This document shows positions 33,759 to 44,561 of a stretch of DNA of 64,000 bases, in pieces. Made by a program: the position numbers and the translations under genes. How positions within the stretch are numbered: the stretch's first letter is position 1; the number at the start of each line of letters is the position of its first letter. The notes below the pieces were generated by a model that saw only the letters and a list, made by a program, of their open reading frames with translations, did no database searches and had not been told where the DNA came from. The stretch comes from Corythucha ciliata (taxonomy: Eukaryota; Arthropoda; Insecta; Hemiptera; Tingidae), in the NCBI GenBank assembly GCA_038030265.1, contig CM075938.1, forward strand, positions 48,477,189 to 48,541,188. The letters are read 5' to 3'.

Positions 33759-35077
33759 TTATGAGATCGGTAAGGGAGCGACTTTCGTAATTGGTCTGCG
33801 AATAACTTTTCCACTGGGGGTTAAAATGTCCACAACGCGCACGACATTGTCTTTTCCCGAGTGACACTTTGAAATACGACCGCGTGGCCACGATAACGGC
33901 GACAAATTGTCTTCCTTTACGAGTACTAATGCTCCTTCTCGGATGTTCGGGCTTGATTTCGTCCACCTCGAGCGAACTTGTAGCGACGACAGGTATTCGG
34001 CGCTCCATCGCTTCCATATGTCGCGTTGCAATTGCAGTAATAACTCCCACCGTTTCAACCGTGGCAGGTTTTGTTGATCTGAAAAGTCAAGTCCTGGAAC
34101 AGCCGTTAGAGGGCTAAACACCAAGAAATGTCCGGGGGCGAGAATGTCGAACTCCTTAGGATCGGTGCTTAGTTGTGTTAATGGTCGTGAATTTAGCATA
34201 GCTTCGACCTTTGTAAGAACTGTATACAGTTCTTCAAACGCGAGAGAAATATTTCCGACGATTTTTAACAAGTTTGTTTTCATCGACTTGACTGTGGCTT
34301 CCCACAGACCGCCAAAGTGCGGCGCTGACGGAGGGTTAAAAATCCAATTGATCTCCTTCGTAGTGGTATAGTCTGCGAGTTTGTTAGGAATTTTTTCAAC
34401 TCATTGTTTGCTCCCACAAAATTTGTTCCGCTGTCTGAGTGCATTTCCCTGCACAAACCTCGCCTCGCAACGAATCGGTCGAGTGCATTTAAAAAGGAAC
34501 GAGTGGACAAAGACGAAACTAGTTCAAGGTGGCAGGCTTTAGTGGCCATACAAACGAAAAAAGCGACATAAGCCTTTTCAATAGGAGCTTTTCTTAGGTT
34601 AGAAGATTTTACAAGAAGAGGGCCGGCGAAGTCCACACCCGTTTTTAGAAAGGGACGAACTCCCAAAACTCGTGATGTTGGAAGATTACCCATGATCGCT
34701 TCAGCGAGTTTCGGTTTTAGTTTGTAGCCCTCTACGCAATTGAAATACACGCTTCGAGCTAAACACCGCGCTTATATAATCCAAAACCGTCGCATGACCG
34801 CTGCTTGAAGCTGACCGGGTCCGAGGTGAACAAAACTTGTATGACAAAATCGCTCGATTAGAAGACTCAAATGAGACTTTTGCGGTAGTAGGATGGGATG
34901 ACAATTTTCCACCGACAAATCGGAATTTTGCAGCCGACCACCGACTCTTAGGAACCCTTCATCGTCTATGAATGGGGAAAATCTTGCCATGGTTTTGACC
35001 GGGGGCTTTCCCGACTTAATGTTCGCGATTACTTCAGCGAAATGCTTAGCCTGTTCAAATTTAATCCAGAAAGTCAA
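33759..35077 (-). pseudogene. BEL/Pao integrase and C-terminal region, frameshifted
   Basis: Three minus-strand pieces. 34772-35077 has the zinc-binding N-terminus of integrase (PILLPQKSHLSLLIERFCHT). 34280-34750 has the rve core with GVDFAGP (first Asp) and MHSDSGTNFVGA (second Asp). The catalytic Glu context WEATVKS is present at about 34285-34305 in another frame, and 33759-34283 encodes the DUF5641-like tail (EAMLNSRPL, REGALVLVKED). At least two frame changes separate the pieces. The enzyme would insert the cDNA into the genome; this copy cannot make it as one protein. Confidence 0.8.
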
Positions 35078-35467
35078 CGATTTCTTTAGTTCTGACGTTC
35101 GGAGTGGACCTGAATTTCGCCCATTACGAAGGGTGACCGCTCGAAATAATTATGCTGTAACGCGTTGTAGACGAAGAAGATGCGAATAAAATTGCAATAT
35201 GTAGTCAAAATCGGTGCTACGCGAGACTAAACAGTGCACCGCGTTTGTTTTACGCTCTTCGAGATCCGTTGGGTTGAAACCAATAGGCACAGGACTCTCA
35301 GGCCACGACGTAGACGAATGGGTCAAAAATTCAGGGCCGTTCCACCACAACTGGTGTTCCATCAACTCTTTTGGGGTTATTCCCCTTGCACAATCCGCTG
35401 GGTTTAGAGCGGAAGGTACATACCTCCACCATTTTGTATTTTTTTCCCTTCTTGTATTTTTTGGACT

Positions 35468-37651
35468 CTATGGGCCACGAATGTTTGCCACCGCGCAGGA
35501 TCCGAATTGATCCACTGTATAGTGATCATTGAGTCCAACGCAACAGGCAACGATTGATAACTCCAGTTTTTGTAGAGCCTTCAAACAAAAACGCAGAAGC
35601 TGAGTTAGAAGAACGGCGCCCAGCAATTCCAGTCTTGCTAGTGAAATAATTCCTTTTGCAGGAGCAATTTTCGATTTTGCGGCCAGAAGAAACGTTTCGG
35701 CCGGCTGGTTAGGGTACGAGACGACAATGTATGCGACACTAGCATAAGCATTTAAAGACGCGTCGCAGAGTCCGTGCAAGCTGTATGCCTGCGGAATTTT
35801 ATTGAAATAGATCGGTCTGGGCACTGAAACGTAGTTACAGAGGTGAACGTCTGACCGAAAGTTGTTCCATGACTGCACGACGTCTGGCGGAAGTGGATCG
35901 TCCCAATCCAATTCCCTTTTCCAGATTTCTTGTAGCAGGAGTTTGGCAACAATTATAATAGGCGAAAGCCATCCAAGAGGGTCGAAAATTTTCGCAATGC
36001 TCGATAGAACACCTCGTTTGGTTTCTGGTCCGGTGAGTTCTTGGACTTGATATGAGAAATTGTCCTTCATAGGCTCCCAATTTAAGCCTAAAACTTTTAC
36101 AAAGTTTGAGTCGGAGTCAAACTCGACAACCGAGACATTTCTTTTTGCAGCTTCCGGAAGTTCGTCCAGTGCTTCGACGGAATTACTACACCATTTTTCA
36201 ATTGAGAAACCACCTCTTGAGAGTAATTCTCGAAGTTCTCGAACTGTTTGTTTTGCCGTGTTAATATCCGGTATGCGGGATAACAAGTCGTCGACATAAA
36301 AATCATTGACGAGCGCTGAAGCTCCGAGAGGGAAATTATCACCCTCGTCGCGACTCAACTGATGCAATGTCCTAATTGCTAAATAGGGACTACAATTTAA
36401 ACCGAAAGTAACAGTTTTGAGACGGTACGTCTTTATGTCTTCATTTTGATGAAATCTCCACAAAATCAACTGATAGTCGGTGTGGGGTTCGTGCAGCAAA
36501 ATTCGCAAGAACATTTTGCGAATGTCTCCGACCAACGCGATAGGAGACGTACGAAATTTCACTAAAAGCTCTGCCAAATTATTTTGAAGCTTTGGGTCTG
36601 GAAGTAAACAATTGTTAAGAGAGCGCCCGTTTGTGGACCTCGCTGCGTCATCGAACACGACTCGAAGGTCAGTCGTAGTGCTTTCTTTAATGACACAATG
36701 ATGCGGCAAATAAAACGAACTTTCAATTGTTGTCACGTCACTGACTCCCTCCATATACCCTTGATTCAAAAACATTTTCAAGAAATCGCTGTATTTTTGG
36801 TACAGTACGGGATTGGCAGTCAGGAGTTGTTCCAAAGAGTGAAAACGCTTAAGTGCGCTTAAACGCGAGTCGCATAACTCAGTCTCGCCAGACCGAAAAG
36901 TGAGAGGAACTTTGTAGCGCCCTTCAGAGGTTCGCTCGACGAAATTTTGATAAGTTTTTTCACACATCTCGTCCTCTTTTGAAATTACAGGTTGGTTTGG
37001 GACCTGCTCGATTTCCCAAAATGACTTAACGATGTCGTTCAATTCTTGCTGACATGACGTTTCGTGACTCACCGCATGAAAAACTGAAACTGATTGAGGC
37101 GAAGCGATTTCTGTCGCAGGACCCAAAATAACATAACCAAACGTGATTTCTACCGCAAGTGGAGTATTGGGCGGTCCGAATCGTCTATCTGACAATAATA
37201 ACTGTGGCAAGACATCAGCCCCCAACAGCATAGAAACTGGCTGAGAAATACCGAACCCCGGGTCAGCTAATTGGACGCCTTCGAAGTGAGGCCAGAACGT
37301 CGGTGGGATCGAGACAGACGGTAAATTTCCCGAAATACGCTCGATGCAGAGAGCCGAAATCGACAAAGCTGGGTTATCCCGAAAAAAAGGGGTTATGGTG
37401 AATTTGACAGGGCCAGTAGCTTTTGTGACGGTGTTATTTGATAACCCTCGAATGGATGTCACGTTGAAAGATTTTTTCCAACCTAAGTCGTTGGCTAATT
37501 GAGTGGTGACGAAGCTGCATTCTGAGCCGCTGTCCAACAAGGCTCGAGTGACGTGCTTGGAGCCGTCCGGCTTTCTGATAGCGACAAGTAACGTCGACAA
37601 TAAAACGACCTGAGGATGCCTTTTGTGACAACCTCCTTGGCTACTGACCAT
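35468..37651 (-). CDS. BEL/Pao protease-RT-RNase H polyprotein, copy 1
   Basis: 727 codons. Near the start is the DUF1758-type aspartic protease (ALLDSGSECSFVT, then SMLLGADVLPQLL), next the RT with DLRVVFDDAA and LVGDIRKMFLRI and the catalytic FYVDDLLSR, the Pao A17-type linker (GWLSPIIIVA), then the RNase H start (LHGLCDASLNAYASVAY, ARLELLGAVLL). It breaks off at about 35540 by frameshift before the RNase H end. Its first part is identical over most of its length to copy 2, to its right. Function in an active element: copying genomic RNA to DNA inside particles. Confidence 0.85.
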   Translation of the reverse strand: MVSSQGGCHKRHPQVVLLSTLLVAIRKPDGSKHVTRALLDSGSECSFVTTQLANDLGWKKSFNVTSIRGLSNNTVTKATGPVKFTITPFFRDNPALSISALCIERISGNLPSVSIPPTFWPHFEGVQLADPGFGISQPVSMLLGADVLPQLLLSDRRFGPPNTPLAVEITFGYVILGPATEIASPQSVSVFHAVSHETSCQQELNDIVKSFWEIEQVPNQPVISKEDEMCEKTYQNFVERTSEGRYKVPLTFRSGETELCDSRLSALKRFHSLEQLLTANPVLYQKYSDFLKMFLNQGYMEGVSDVTTIESSFYLPHHCVIKESTTTDLRVVFDDAARSTNGRSLNNCLLPDPKLQNNLAELLVKFRTSPIALVGDIRKMFLRILLHEPHTDYQLILWRFHQNEDIKTYRLKTVTFGLNCSPYLAIRTLHQLSRDEGDNFPLGASALVNDFYVDDLLSRIPDINTAKQTVRELRELLSRGGFSIEKWCSNSVEALDELPEAAKRNVSVVEFDSDSNFVKVLGLNWEPMKDNFSYQVQELTGPETKRGVLSSIAKIFDPLGWLSPIIIVAKLLLQEIWKRELDWDDPLPPDVVQSWNNFRSDVHLCNYVSVPRPIYFNKIPQAYSLHGLCDASLNAYASVAYIVVSYPNQPAETFLLAAKSKIAPAKGIISLARLELLGAVLLTQLLRFCLKALQKLELSIVACCVGLNDHYTVDQFGSCAVANIRGP

Positions 37652-39876
37652 GGACGCTGGTCGGACGCGATTGATGTTGTTTTATACGAATCTTCTTGTG
37701 TTGAAGCCTCTGAGTTGCCGTTGCTGTAATGCAAAAGCGAGTTGTGCATGTGGTTGCAGACTTTACATTTCCACTCTCGAGGACATTTACTTACTTTATG
37801 AGCCGAGCTCAGACAAAGGACGCACAATCCTTTTTCTTTAACGAACTTATACCTTTCAAGGGGTTTTAATCTTAAGAATTTTTTACAAGTGTACAGCGCG
37901 TGAGTCTCCGGGCAACAATTATAATAGGCGAAAGCCATCCAAGAGGGTCGAAAATTTTCGCAATGCTCGATAGAACACCTCGTTTGGTTTCTGGTCCGGT
38001 GAGTTCTTGGACTTGATATGAGAAATTGTCCTTCATAGGCTCCCAATTTAAGCCTAAAACTTTTACAAAGTTTGAGTCGGAGTCAAACTCGACAACCGAG
38101 ACATTTCTTTTTGCAGCTTCCGGAAGTTCGTCCAGTGCTTCGACGGAATTACTACACCATTTTTCAATTGAGAAACCACCTCTTGAGAGTAATTCTCGAA
38201 GTTCTCGAACTGTTTGTTTTGCCGTGTTAATATCCGGTATGCGGGATAACAAGTCGTCGACATAAAAATCATTGACGAGCGCTGAAGCTCCGAGAGGGAA
38301 ATTATCACCCTCGTCGCGACTCAACTGATGCAATGTCCTAATTGCTAAATAGGGACTACAATTTAAACCGAAAGTAACAGTTTTGAGACGGTACGTCTTT
38401 ATGTCTTCATTTTGATGAAATCTCCACAAAATCAACTGATAGTCGGTGTGGGGTTCGTGCAGCAAAATTCGCAAGAACATTTTGCGAATGTCTCCGACCA
38501 ACGCGATAGGAGACGTACGAAATTTCACTAAAAGCTCTGCCAAATTATTTTGAAGCTTTGGGTCTGGAAGTAAACAATTGTTAAGAGAGCGCCCGTTTGT
38601 GGACCTCGCTGCGTCATCGAACACGACTCGAAGGTCAGTCGTAGTGCTTTCTTTAATGACACAATGATGCGGCAAATAAAACGAACTTTCAATTGTTGTC
38701 ACGTCACTGACTCCCTCCATATACCCTTGATTCAAAAACATTTTCAAGAAATCGCTGTATTTTTGGTACAGTACGGGATTGGCAGTCAGGAGTTGTTCCA
38801 AAGAGTGAAAACGCTTAAGTGCGCTTAAACGCGAGTCGCATAACTCAGTCTCGCCAGACCGAAAAGTGAGAGGAACTTTGTAGCGCCCTTCAGAGGTTCG
38901 CTCGACGAAATTTTGATAAGTTTTTTCACACATCTCGTCCTCTTTTGAAATTACAGGTTGGTTTGGGACCTGCTCGATTTCCCAAAATGACTTAACGATG
39001 TCGTTCAATTCTTGCTGACATGACGTTTCGTGACTCACCGCATGAAAAACTGAAACTGATTGAGGCGAAGCGATTTCTGTCGCAGGACCCAAAATAACAT
39101 AACCAAACGTGATTTCTACCGCAAGTGGAGTATTGGGCGGTCCGAATCGTCTATCTGACAATAATAACTGTGGCAAGACATCAGCCCCCAACAGCATAGA
39201 AACTGGCTGAGAAATACCGAACCCCGGGTCAGCTAATTGGACGCCTTCGAAGTGAGGCCAGAACGTCGGTGGGATCGAGACAGACGGTAAATTTCCCGAA
39301 ATACGCTCGATGCAGAGAGCCGAAATCGACAAAGCTGGGTTATCCCGAAAAAAAGGGGTTATGGTGAATTTGACAGGGCCAGTAGCTTTTGTGACGGTGT
39401 TATTTGATAACCCTCGAATGGATGTCACGTTGAAAGATTTTTTCCAACCTAAGTCGTTGGCTAATTGAGTGGTGACGAAGCTGCATTCTGAGCCGCTGTC
39501 CAACAAGGCTCGAGTGACGTGCTTGGAGCCGTCCGGCTTTCTGATAGCGACAAGTAACGTCGACAATAAAACGACCTGAGGATGCCTTTTGTGACAACCT
39601 CCTTGGCTACTGACCATGGACGCTGGTCGGACGCGATTGATGTTGTTTTATACGAATCTTCTTGCGTTGAAGCCTCTGAGTTGCCGTTGCTGTAATGCAA
39701 AAGCGAGTTGTGCATGTGGTTGCAGACTTTACATTTCCACTCTCGAGGACATTTGCTTACTTTATGAGCCGAGCTCAGACAAAGGACGCACAATCCTTTT
39801 TCTTTAACGAACTTATACCTTTCAAGGGGTTTTAATCTTAAGAATTTTTTACAAGTGTACAGCGCGTGAGTCTCCG
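35945..39876. repeat. 1966-bp tandem duplication inside the BEL element
   Basis: Bases about 35945-37910 repeat as about 37911-39876. Offset is exactly 1966 (for example the frame at 36060 recurs at 38026). Only two differences were noticed (for example a T/C change in CTTGTGTTG at about 37693 versus CTTGCGTTG at 39659). It spans the zinc knuckles to the middle of pol, so the RT is present twice. Confidence 0.95.
37872..39617 (-). CDS. BEL/Pao protease-RT, copy 2 (truncated by duplication)
   Basis: 581 codons. Identical to copy 1 through protease (ALLDSGSECSFVT) and RT (FYVDDLLSR) up to GWLSPIIIVA, then it meets the duplication joint and reads twelve unrelated residues, RRLTRCTLVKNS, before a stop. 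Lacks RNase H. Preceded in another frame by the zinc-knuckle region, so expression from gag would need a frame change at about 39610, as commonly used or as a defect. Confidence 0.85.
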   Translation of the reverse strand: MVSSQGGCHKRHPQVVLLSTLLVAIRKPDGSKHVTRALLDSGSECSFVTTQLANDLGWKKSFNVTSIRGLSNNTVTKATGPVKFTITPFFRDNPALSISALCIERISGNLPSVSIPPTFWPHFEGVQLADPGFGISQPVSMLLGADVLPQLLLSDRRFGPPNTPLAVEITFGYVILGPATEIASPQSVSVFHAVSHETSCQQELNDIVKSFWEIEQVPNQPVISKEDEMCEKTYQNFVERTSEGRYKVPLTFRSGETELCDSRLSALKRFHSLEQLLTANPVLYQKYSDFLKMFLNQGYMEGVSDVTTIESSFYLPHHCVIKESTTTDLRVVFDDAARSTNGRSLNNCLLPDPKLQNNLAELLVKFRTSPIALVGDIRKMFLRILLHEPHTDYQLILWRFHQNEDIKTYRLKTVTFGLNCSPYLAIRTLHQLSRDEGDNFPLGASALVNDFYVDDLLSRIPDINTAKQTVRELRELLSRGGFSIEKWCSNSVEALDELPEAAKRNVSVVEFDSDSNFVKVLGLNWEPMKDNFSYQVQELTGPETKRGVLSSIAKIFDPLGWLSPIIIVARRLTRCTLVKNS

Positions 39877-39890
39877 AACAAGCGGCGCAC
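39740..39890 (-). CDS. BEL/Pao gag zinc-knuckle region
   Basis: On the minus strand this reads CAACSETHALYTC, then CVLCLSSAHKVSKC and CKVCNHMHNSLLH, a chain of Cys/His nucleic-acid-binding motifs typical of BEL/Pao gag ends. It is duplicated at about 37775-37905. It lies in the same frame as the upstream gag but after a stop at about 39908. Confidence 0.75.
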
Positions 39891-39907
39891 GAGGACGAAG
39901 AAGTGTT

Positions 39908-40954
39908 TTAAAAAACTGATTTTGATGGATTTTTCAAGCTTGTCGGATTATTTTTTGACGAAGAAGGGATCGACATTGGTTTTGACACAAGCAATTCTGT
40001 TGATTTGAGAGCCCGGACTCTTTTCTCTAAAAATTTGATCAGGTCTTCGAATTTGGGAAGGTCATGGTCATTGTTGTTTTCAAACGACTGTCTCGTGTTG
40101 TAATCCACTTTTCGGAGAACTAAATTAGTTAAGATCAAATCCCAGCTGTCAACAGGGAAACCCAGGAGCCGCAATGCTTCGACATTCGTGGTAAAATGTG
40201 TCAACAGGTTCTCCAATTCTGATGACTTGACGATATTTTTGCAATCCATCAGTTCATTTAGGTATTTGGTGGCACTAAGACGTGCATTGTCATATTTTTT
40301 CAGTAGGATGGACCAAGCCACCGTGAAATTCTTTCCTTCCAGTTCAATTGATTCGACCAATTTCAACGGTTGGCCTTTTAAACACGACTTTAAGTACAAT
40401 AACTTATGGACTGGTGACAATTTTGAATTATCGACGATAAGAGACTGGAATAGGGATTTAAAATTAATCCATGAAGAAAACGAAGAATCTGAAAACGTTG
40501 GTAGTTCAATTATTGGGAGGCGAACGCCTGTTCCACCACCGAAATTTAAATTTTCCATTTCTTGAGAAAGGTCGAACGAGGGGAGGCAGCCACCCAACTG
40601 TTTAATCTCAGAGTCCGAAGAGGAAGACTTACAAGAACTTTGGCTAGGCGTCGGTGAATAAGAACGCGCCTACTGCGTCGAAACTGACGGCTTGACATTC
40701 GCCTCAATGGCATACGAATAAGAGACAAATTTATTTAGGCTGTCCAGTACAGTCTGAGGGGTTACTTCCCCGGATGAAGAGGTCGAAAGTGACAACTTCA
40801 GGAACGAATTTTTTGTGTTCGAGCGTTCTTCAATAATATCTAAACACTCTTTTCGGGCGGCTTCGTTTACCATTTCCCCAAGCTGGGAAAGGTACTCCGC
40901 TCTCGATAACAAAAACTTTAGGTGAGCCCACTCCAACAAATCCGAATTGGCCAT
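39908..40954 (-). pseudogene. BEL/Pao gag, split by one stop
   Basis: 40670-40954 (starting MANSDLLEWAHLKFLLSRAE) and 39908-40597 are in one frame and separated by a TAG. The second part has the DUF1759 signature (LPTFSDSSFSSWINFKSLF, then LYLKSCLKG, with W and F spaced as in the family). Gag would form the particle shell and bind RNA. A single stop plus a second one before the zinc knuckles makes this copy defective. Confidence 0.85.
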
Positions 40955-41180
40955 TTTTCAAGTTCGAAAGGTGAAGAAAAAGACGGGGGAAACCGGTTTA
41001 CCGCGAAACACACAACTAAACGGCGGGTAAAACCGACTGTTAAACTGATAAGGATATTAGCGAAGACGAGCGGTGAAGTGGGGGGGGGGATATTACTTCA
41101 CCCTTGCCGATTTGCAAAATTAAAGTATGTAGCAAAATTTAATGGTACGAAGTGTTATATATTATAACAGGACAATATCC

Positions 41181-41195
41181 TGGCTCGGAGGACCA
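41181..41195 (-). other. Probable primer-binding site of the BEL element
   Basis: The minus strand reads ...AAAAAACA then TGGTCCTCCGAGCCA. An LTR end in ACA followed by TGG (complement of a tRNA CCA end) is the usual arrangement. The tRNA used cannot be named with confidence. Confidence 0.55.
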
Positions 41196-41599
41196 TGTTT
41201 TTTATTTTTTTACTTTTAATTCCCTAGTGCAACTGCACTTCCGGGCTAGTTCCATAAAATACAAAGAAAATGTTCAAAGTTACACACAAAAAAAAAAACT
41301 CCAAAATAACTCACGACTTAACGAGTCTGGTGAACGAGTTATGGCAGTGTGGCTTCGGTGGGGGCCCCTTTGTTGTTGCTCCGACGAAAAATTCAGGTTC
41401 CGAAATCGGCTTGTTTTACTCGAACCAACACGCTCACAACGATACACAAACGATATACAAAAAACTGAGAAATGTTCGGTACCAATAAATAGTTCCCGCG
41501 TACTGTCTTTACATAAAACTTCGAACAAAATTAAAGGATCAAGCAATCTTGAACTTCTGTACAGCCACCATGTTTTCACCACCAACGTTCGGTATTCGG
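41196..41599 (-). repeat. Probable 5' LTR and leader of the BEL element
   Basis: Lies upstream of the primer site on the minus strand. The inner border at 41196 is supported by ACA-TGG; the outer border is unknown because a hAT-like element is inserted at 41600 and no second LTR is available for comparison. Confidence 0.5.
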
Positions 41600-44561
41600 C
41601 AGTGGCGGCAGAAGTATTTTGGTTCTGGGGGGGGGCCGAAAATTAAGGCGCTTCCCCCCTTCCCTACACTACCATCACTTCCTTAGTTTTCATCAATAGA
41701 AGGTGAAGTGTAGTGTAGTTCTCAATTTTAAGTAAATAGAGGAGGCAAGGTATTGTATGGAGGTGCCCAATAGTCTTGAATTTTCAGCATTTAGGGAATG
41801 ATTTGAATGTGGTATACAACGGCCTGATTCTTGATAGGTTTTTGACTAATAATATTTTATTTTTATCCCACATGATACTAAAACCGAATTTTACGGCCGC
41901 AAATGAGTCCCAAAAGTGTCTCTTTTCATGCCTAGGAACTAAAGTATTTTTTAAGCGACATGCTCCGAAAGTAGTCATTTTCTGTACCCAAAAATGTCTG
42001 GGAAATTGACCATTACCGCACAGTGACATTCGAGAAATTTTCTGTACTAGTTCAGAAAATATTTTCCGTCCTTGTACGGAGAGTAAATGAACTCGGGTTA
42101 TAACCTCGTTTAAGCTCTTCTTAAACTAAAGACACGAGAAGTCAGTAGTCAATTTGTCAAATTCAGTTTTATCATTTCCTTGCTGTCGCGTGAAAAAAGT
42201 CGTACATCACTCGTAGGAAGGGGATTTACCTCGCCTCGCCCGCCGGGCTTGTAATGTAATGTACCGCGGCAAATTTTACGGCGTTTTAGAGCCACGACTT
42301 TAGCTCCTGCGTATACATATACTATTATTGATTTCTTAGTTGTTTTTTTGCCACAAGAATATGGCAAGTATTCGTTTTTAATAATAAACGATAATCATTC
42401 GTACTCAAATAAAACAGCAAAGTGTGGGAATGCAGGTAGGGGCATAACTAGAAATCCGGATCCGGGGTTCGGATGGGGGCCCCTGAATAGCTTGAAGATG
42501 AAAAATCGGGATTTTCAAGTAGATAAGATGAAAACGAATGGCTAAATTCGCTTGTAAAAGTGAGTAAAACGCTGATTCGCGGCTGAAATTGAGAAAAATT
42601 GCTGAAAATTATGGCTGTTAATATTAAGAAAAAGCGCTAGCTAATTCACAGCTGACATTGAGATAACGCAAAATCACGAATTGTTGGGGCGAAATTAGGA
42701 AAAAGCGCTAATTTATGCAGATAAAACTGAGAAAAGCGCTAATTCAAGGATGAAAAAGAGAAAAACGTAAATTCGCGTCGTCTTGAAAAAAAACACGCTA
42801 ATTTACAGCTAAAATTGTGATAAAGTGCTAAAATTTAGCAACTTTCAAAATTTAGAACAAGCGCAAATTCACAGCTAAAAGGGAGAAACGCCAACTCAAG
42901 GATTCTCGGGGCAACATTGGGACTAAAATTTAGAAAAAGCGCTAATTCACGGGTGAAATAGTCAAAAACGCGAATTCGCGTCTAGATAAAAGTGGAGGAA
43001 AACTCAGCTAAGGAATAAAAAATTACGATTTTACGGATAAAATCGAGAAAAAACGCTCAAAATCGTAGCTAAAATTAAGAAAATGTGCTAATTTACTGCT
43101 AAAATTAAGAAACAAAACGCTAATTCACAGCTGAAAATGAGAGAAAACGCCAATTGGAAAATTCTTAGGGGCAACTTTAAGGCTGAAGTTGAAAAGCGCT
43201 AATTCACGCGCTAAAGATGAGAAAAACGCTAATTCAAGGAAAAAAAAGAGAACAACGCGAATTCGAGTCTAAAAATAGAGAAACACGCTATTATGATAAA
43301 GTGTTACAATTTGGCAGCTTTAAACATTGGGAAAAAGCGCGAATTCACAGAAAACGCCAACTCACGGATTCTCGGGGCAAGGACTGAAATCGAGAAAAAG
43401 CGCTGCGATTCACGGCGTGAAATAGAGAAAAACGCGAATTTGCGTCTAAAAGTGGAGGAAAACTTTAATTCACAACTAAGGTACAAAACATTTCAATTTT
43501 GCAGATAAAATCGAGAAAAAGTGCTATAATTTCCAGCTAAAATTAAAAAATGTGCCCATTCACTGCTAAATTAGGGGTAAAAAGGCTAATTCACAGCTGA
43601 AATTGAGAATACCCCAACTTGCACATTCTTGGGGAACTTTGGGAATAAAATTGAGAAAAAGCGCTAATTCAAGCGGCTAAAACTGTGAAAAAGCGCTAAT
43701 TCGAAGGTAATAAATAGAGAAAAACACGAATGGTTTTTTTTGTAATGGAGAAAAGCTCGAATTTACGGCTTAAATTTAGAAAAATTGCTTATTTGCGGAT
43801 AAAATTGGGAAAGAGCACTTAAACGCTACCTAATTTGCGGATTCTTAAGGCAACTTCTCGGCAAGAGCTTGTAAAAAGCGCCGATTCGCCGCTAAGAATG
43901 AGCTAATTCGCGGGAAAAATTGAGAAAACGCATTTTAGAGGCAATTTCGTGGCTAAAATTGAGGAAAATATATACTTCAAAGCTGCAAAAAAGTATATTT
44001 ACGGTTTAATTAGAGACTAAAGGGCCTCCTAGAGATTTCCGCCCCGGGCCCCGGACAAGTGTTGTTCCGCCACTGGGTAGCGGTGATCGCATAACAAAAC
44101 AGCGGGTTTGATGCCCCCAGGGTAGAGATGCCCGGTGCGCACCGCACACGCCGCACGCCCCTTGCTACGCCTGTGCTTCATATTGCTTAAATTTGGGCTA
44201 AAACCCTCTCCGGGGAGGGTGGCCGATAGGTGGATCGCCCTCCTTTGCCAGATGGCAGGGGTAAAGTGTAGAAGAAGAATCAATAATATACCTAACAAAA
44301 AGTCTGCAGAAAAGTGAAAGATGGGGGAGGGGCGAATGTTCTAGGCATTGCTATTTTTCATCTTCTCGCAAATGATCCAGGGTTTTCGATCTGAGTGAGG
44401 GTCGCTTGGTCCTCGAATAAGAAGCGAAAAGGATAGAATAAGAACTTTGGGTGCAGTATTCGGGATAGAAGATTGGCATTGAAGCCTGGGGGGCGACGCC
44501 CCCCAGACTAAATTCCGGGGGGGCGGCCGCCCACCCTGCCCCTCCGGTTCCGCCGCCACTG
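41600..44561. mobile_element. hAT-like element (2962 bp), non-autonomous
   Basis: Left end CAGTGGCGGCAGAAG matches the complement of the right end CAGTGGCGGCGGAAC (13 of 15). GTATTCGG flanks both ends exactly (41592-41599 and 44562-44569), an 8-bp target duplication typical of hAT. The interior contains an A-rich tandem array (42540-43970) and another CAGTGGCGGAACAA-like end at 44061-44075, suggesting nesting. No transposase was recognised. Confidence 0.85.
42540..43970. repeat. Degenerate A-rich tandem array inside the hAT-like element
   Basis: Motif near GAGAAAAAGCGCTAATTCAC then GGCTAAAATT, at about 30-40-bp spacing. A larger unit with AACTCACGGATTCTCGGGGC recurs near 42893 and 43357. Same motif family as 1830-2960. 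Confidence 0.8.

Larger units (their letters stand above)
33751..41599 (-). mobile_element. BEL/Pao LTR retrotransposon, rearranged
   Basis: Minus-strand order gag, zinc knuckles, protease, RT, RNase H, integrase, DUF5641-like end. A likely 5' LTR is on the right (41196 outward) with a primer site at 41181-41195. No matching 3' LTR is found left of 33751, so the 3' end is lost or replaced. A 1966-bp block is duplicated in tandem. Stops and frame changes in gag and integrase show it is not active as it stands. No envelope gene is seen. Confidence 0.85.
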
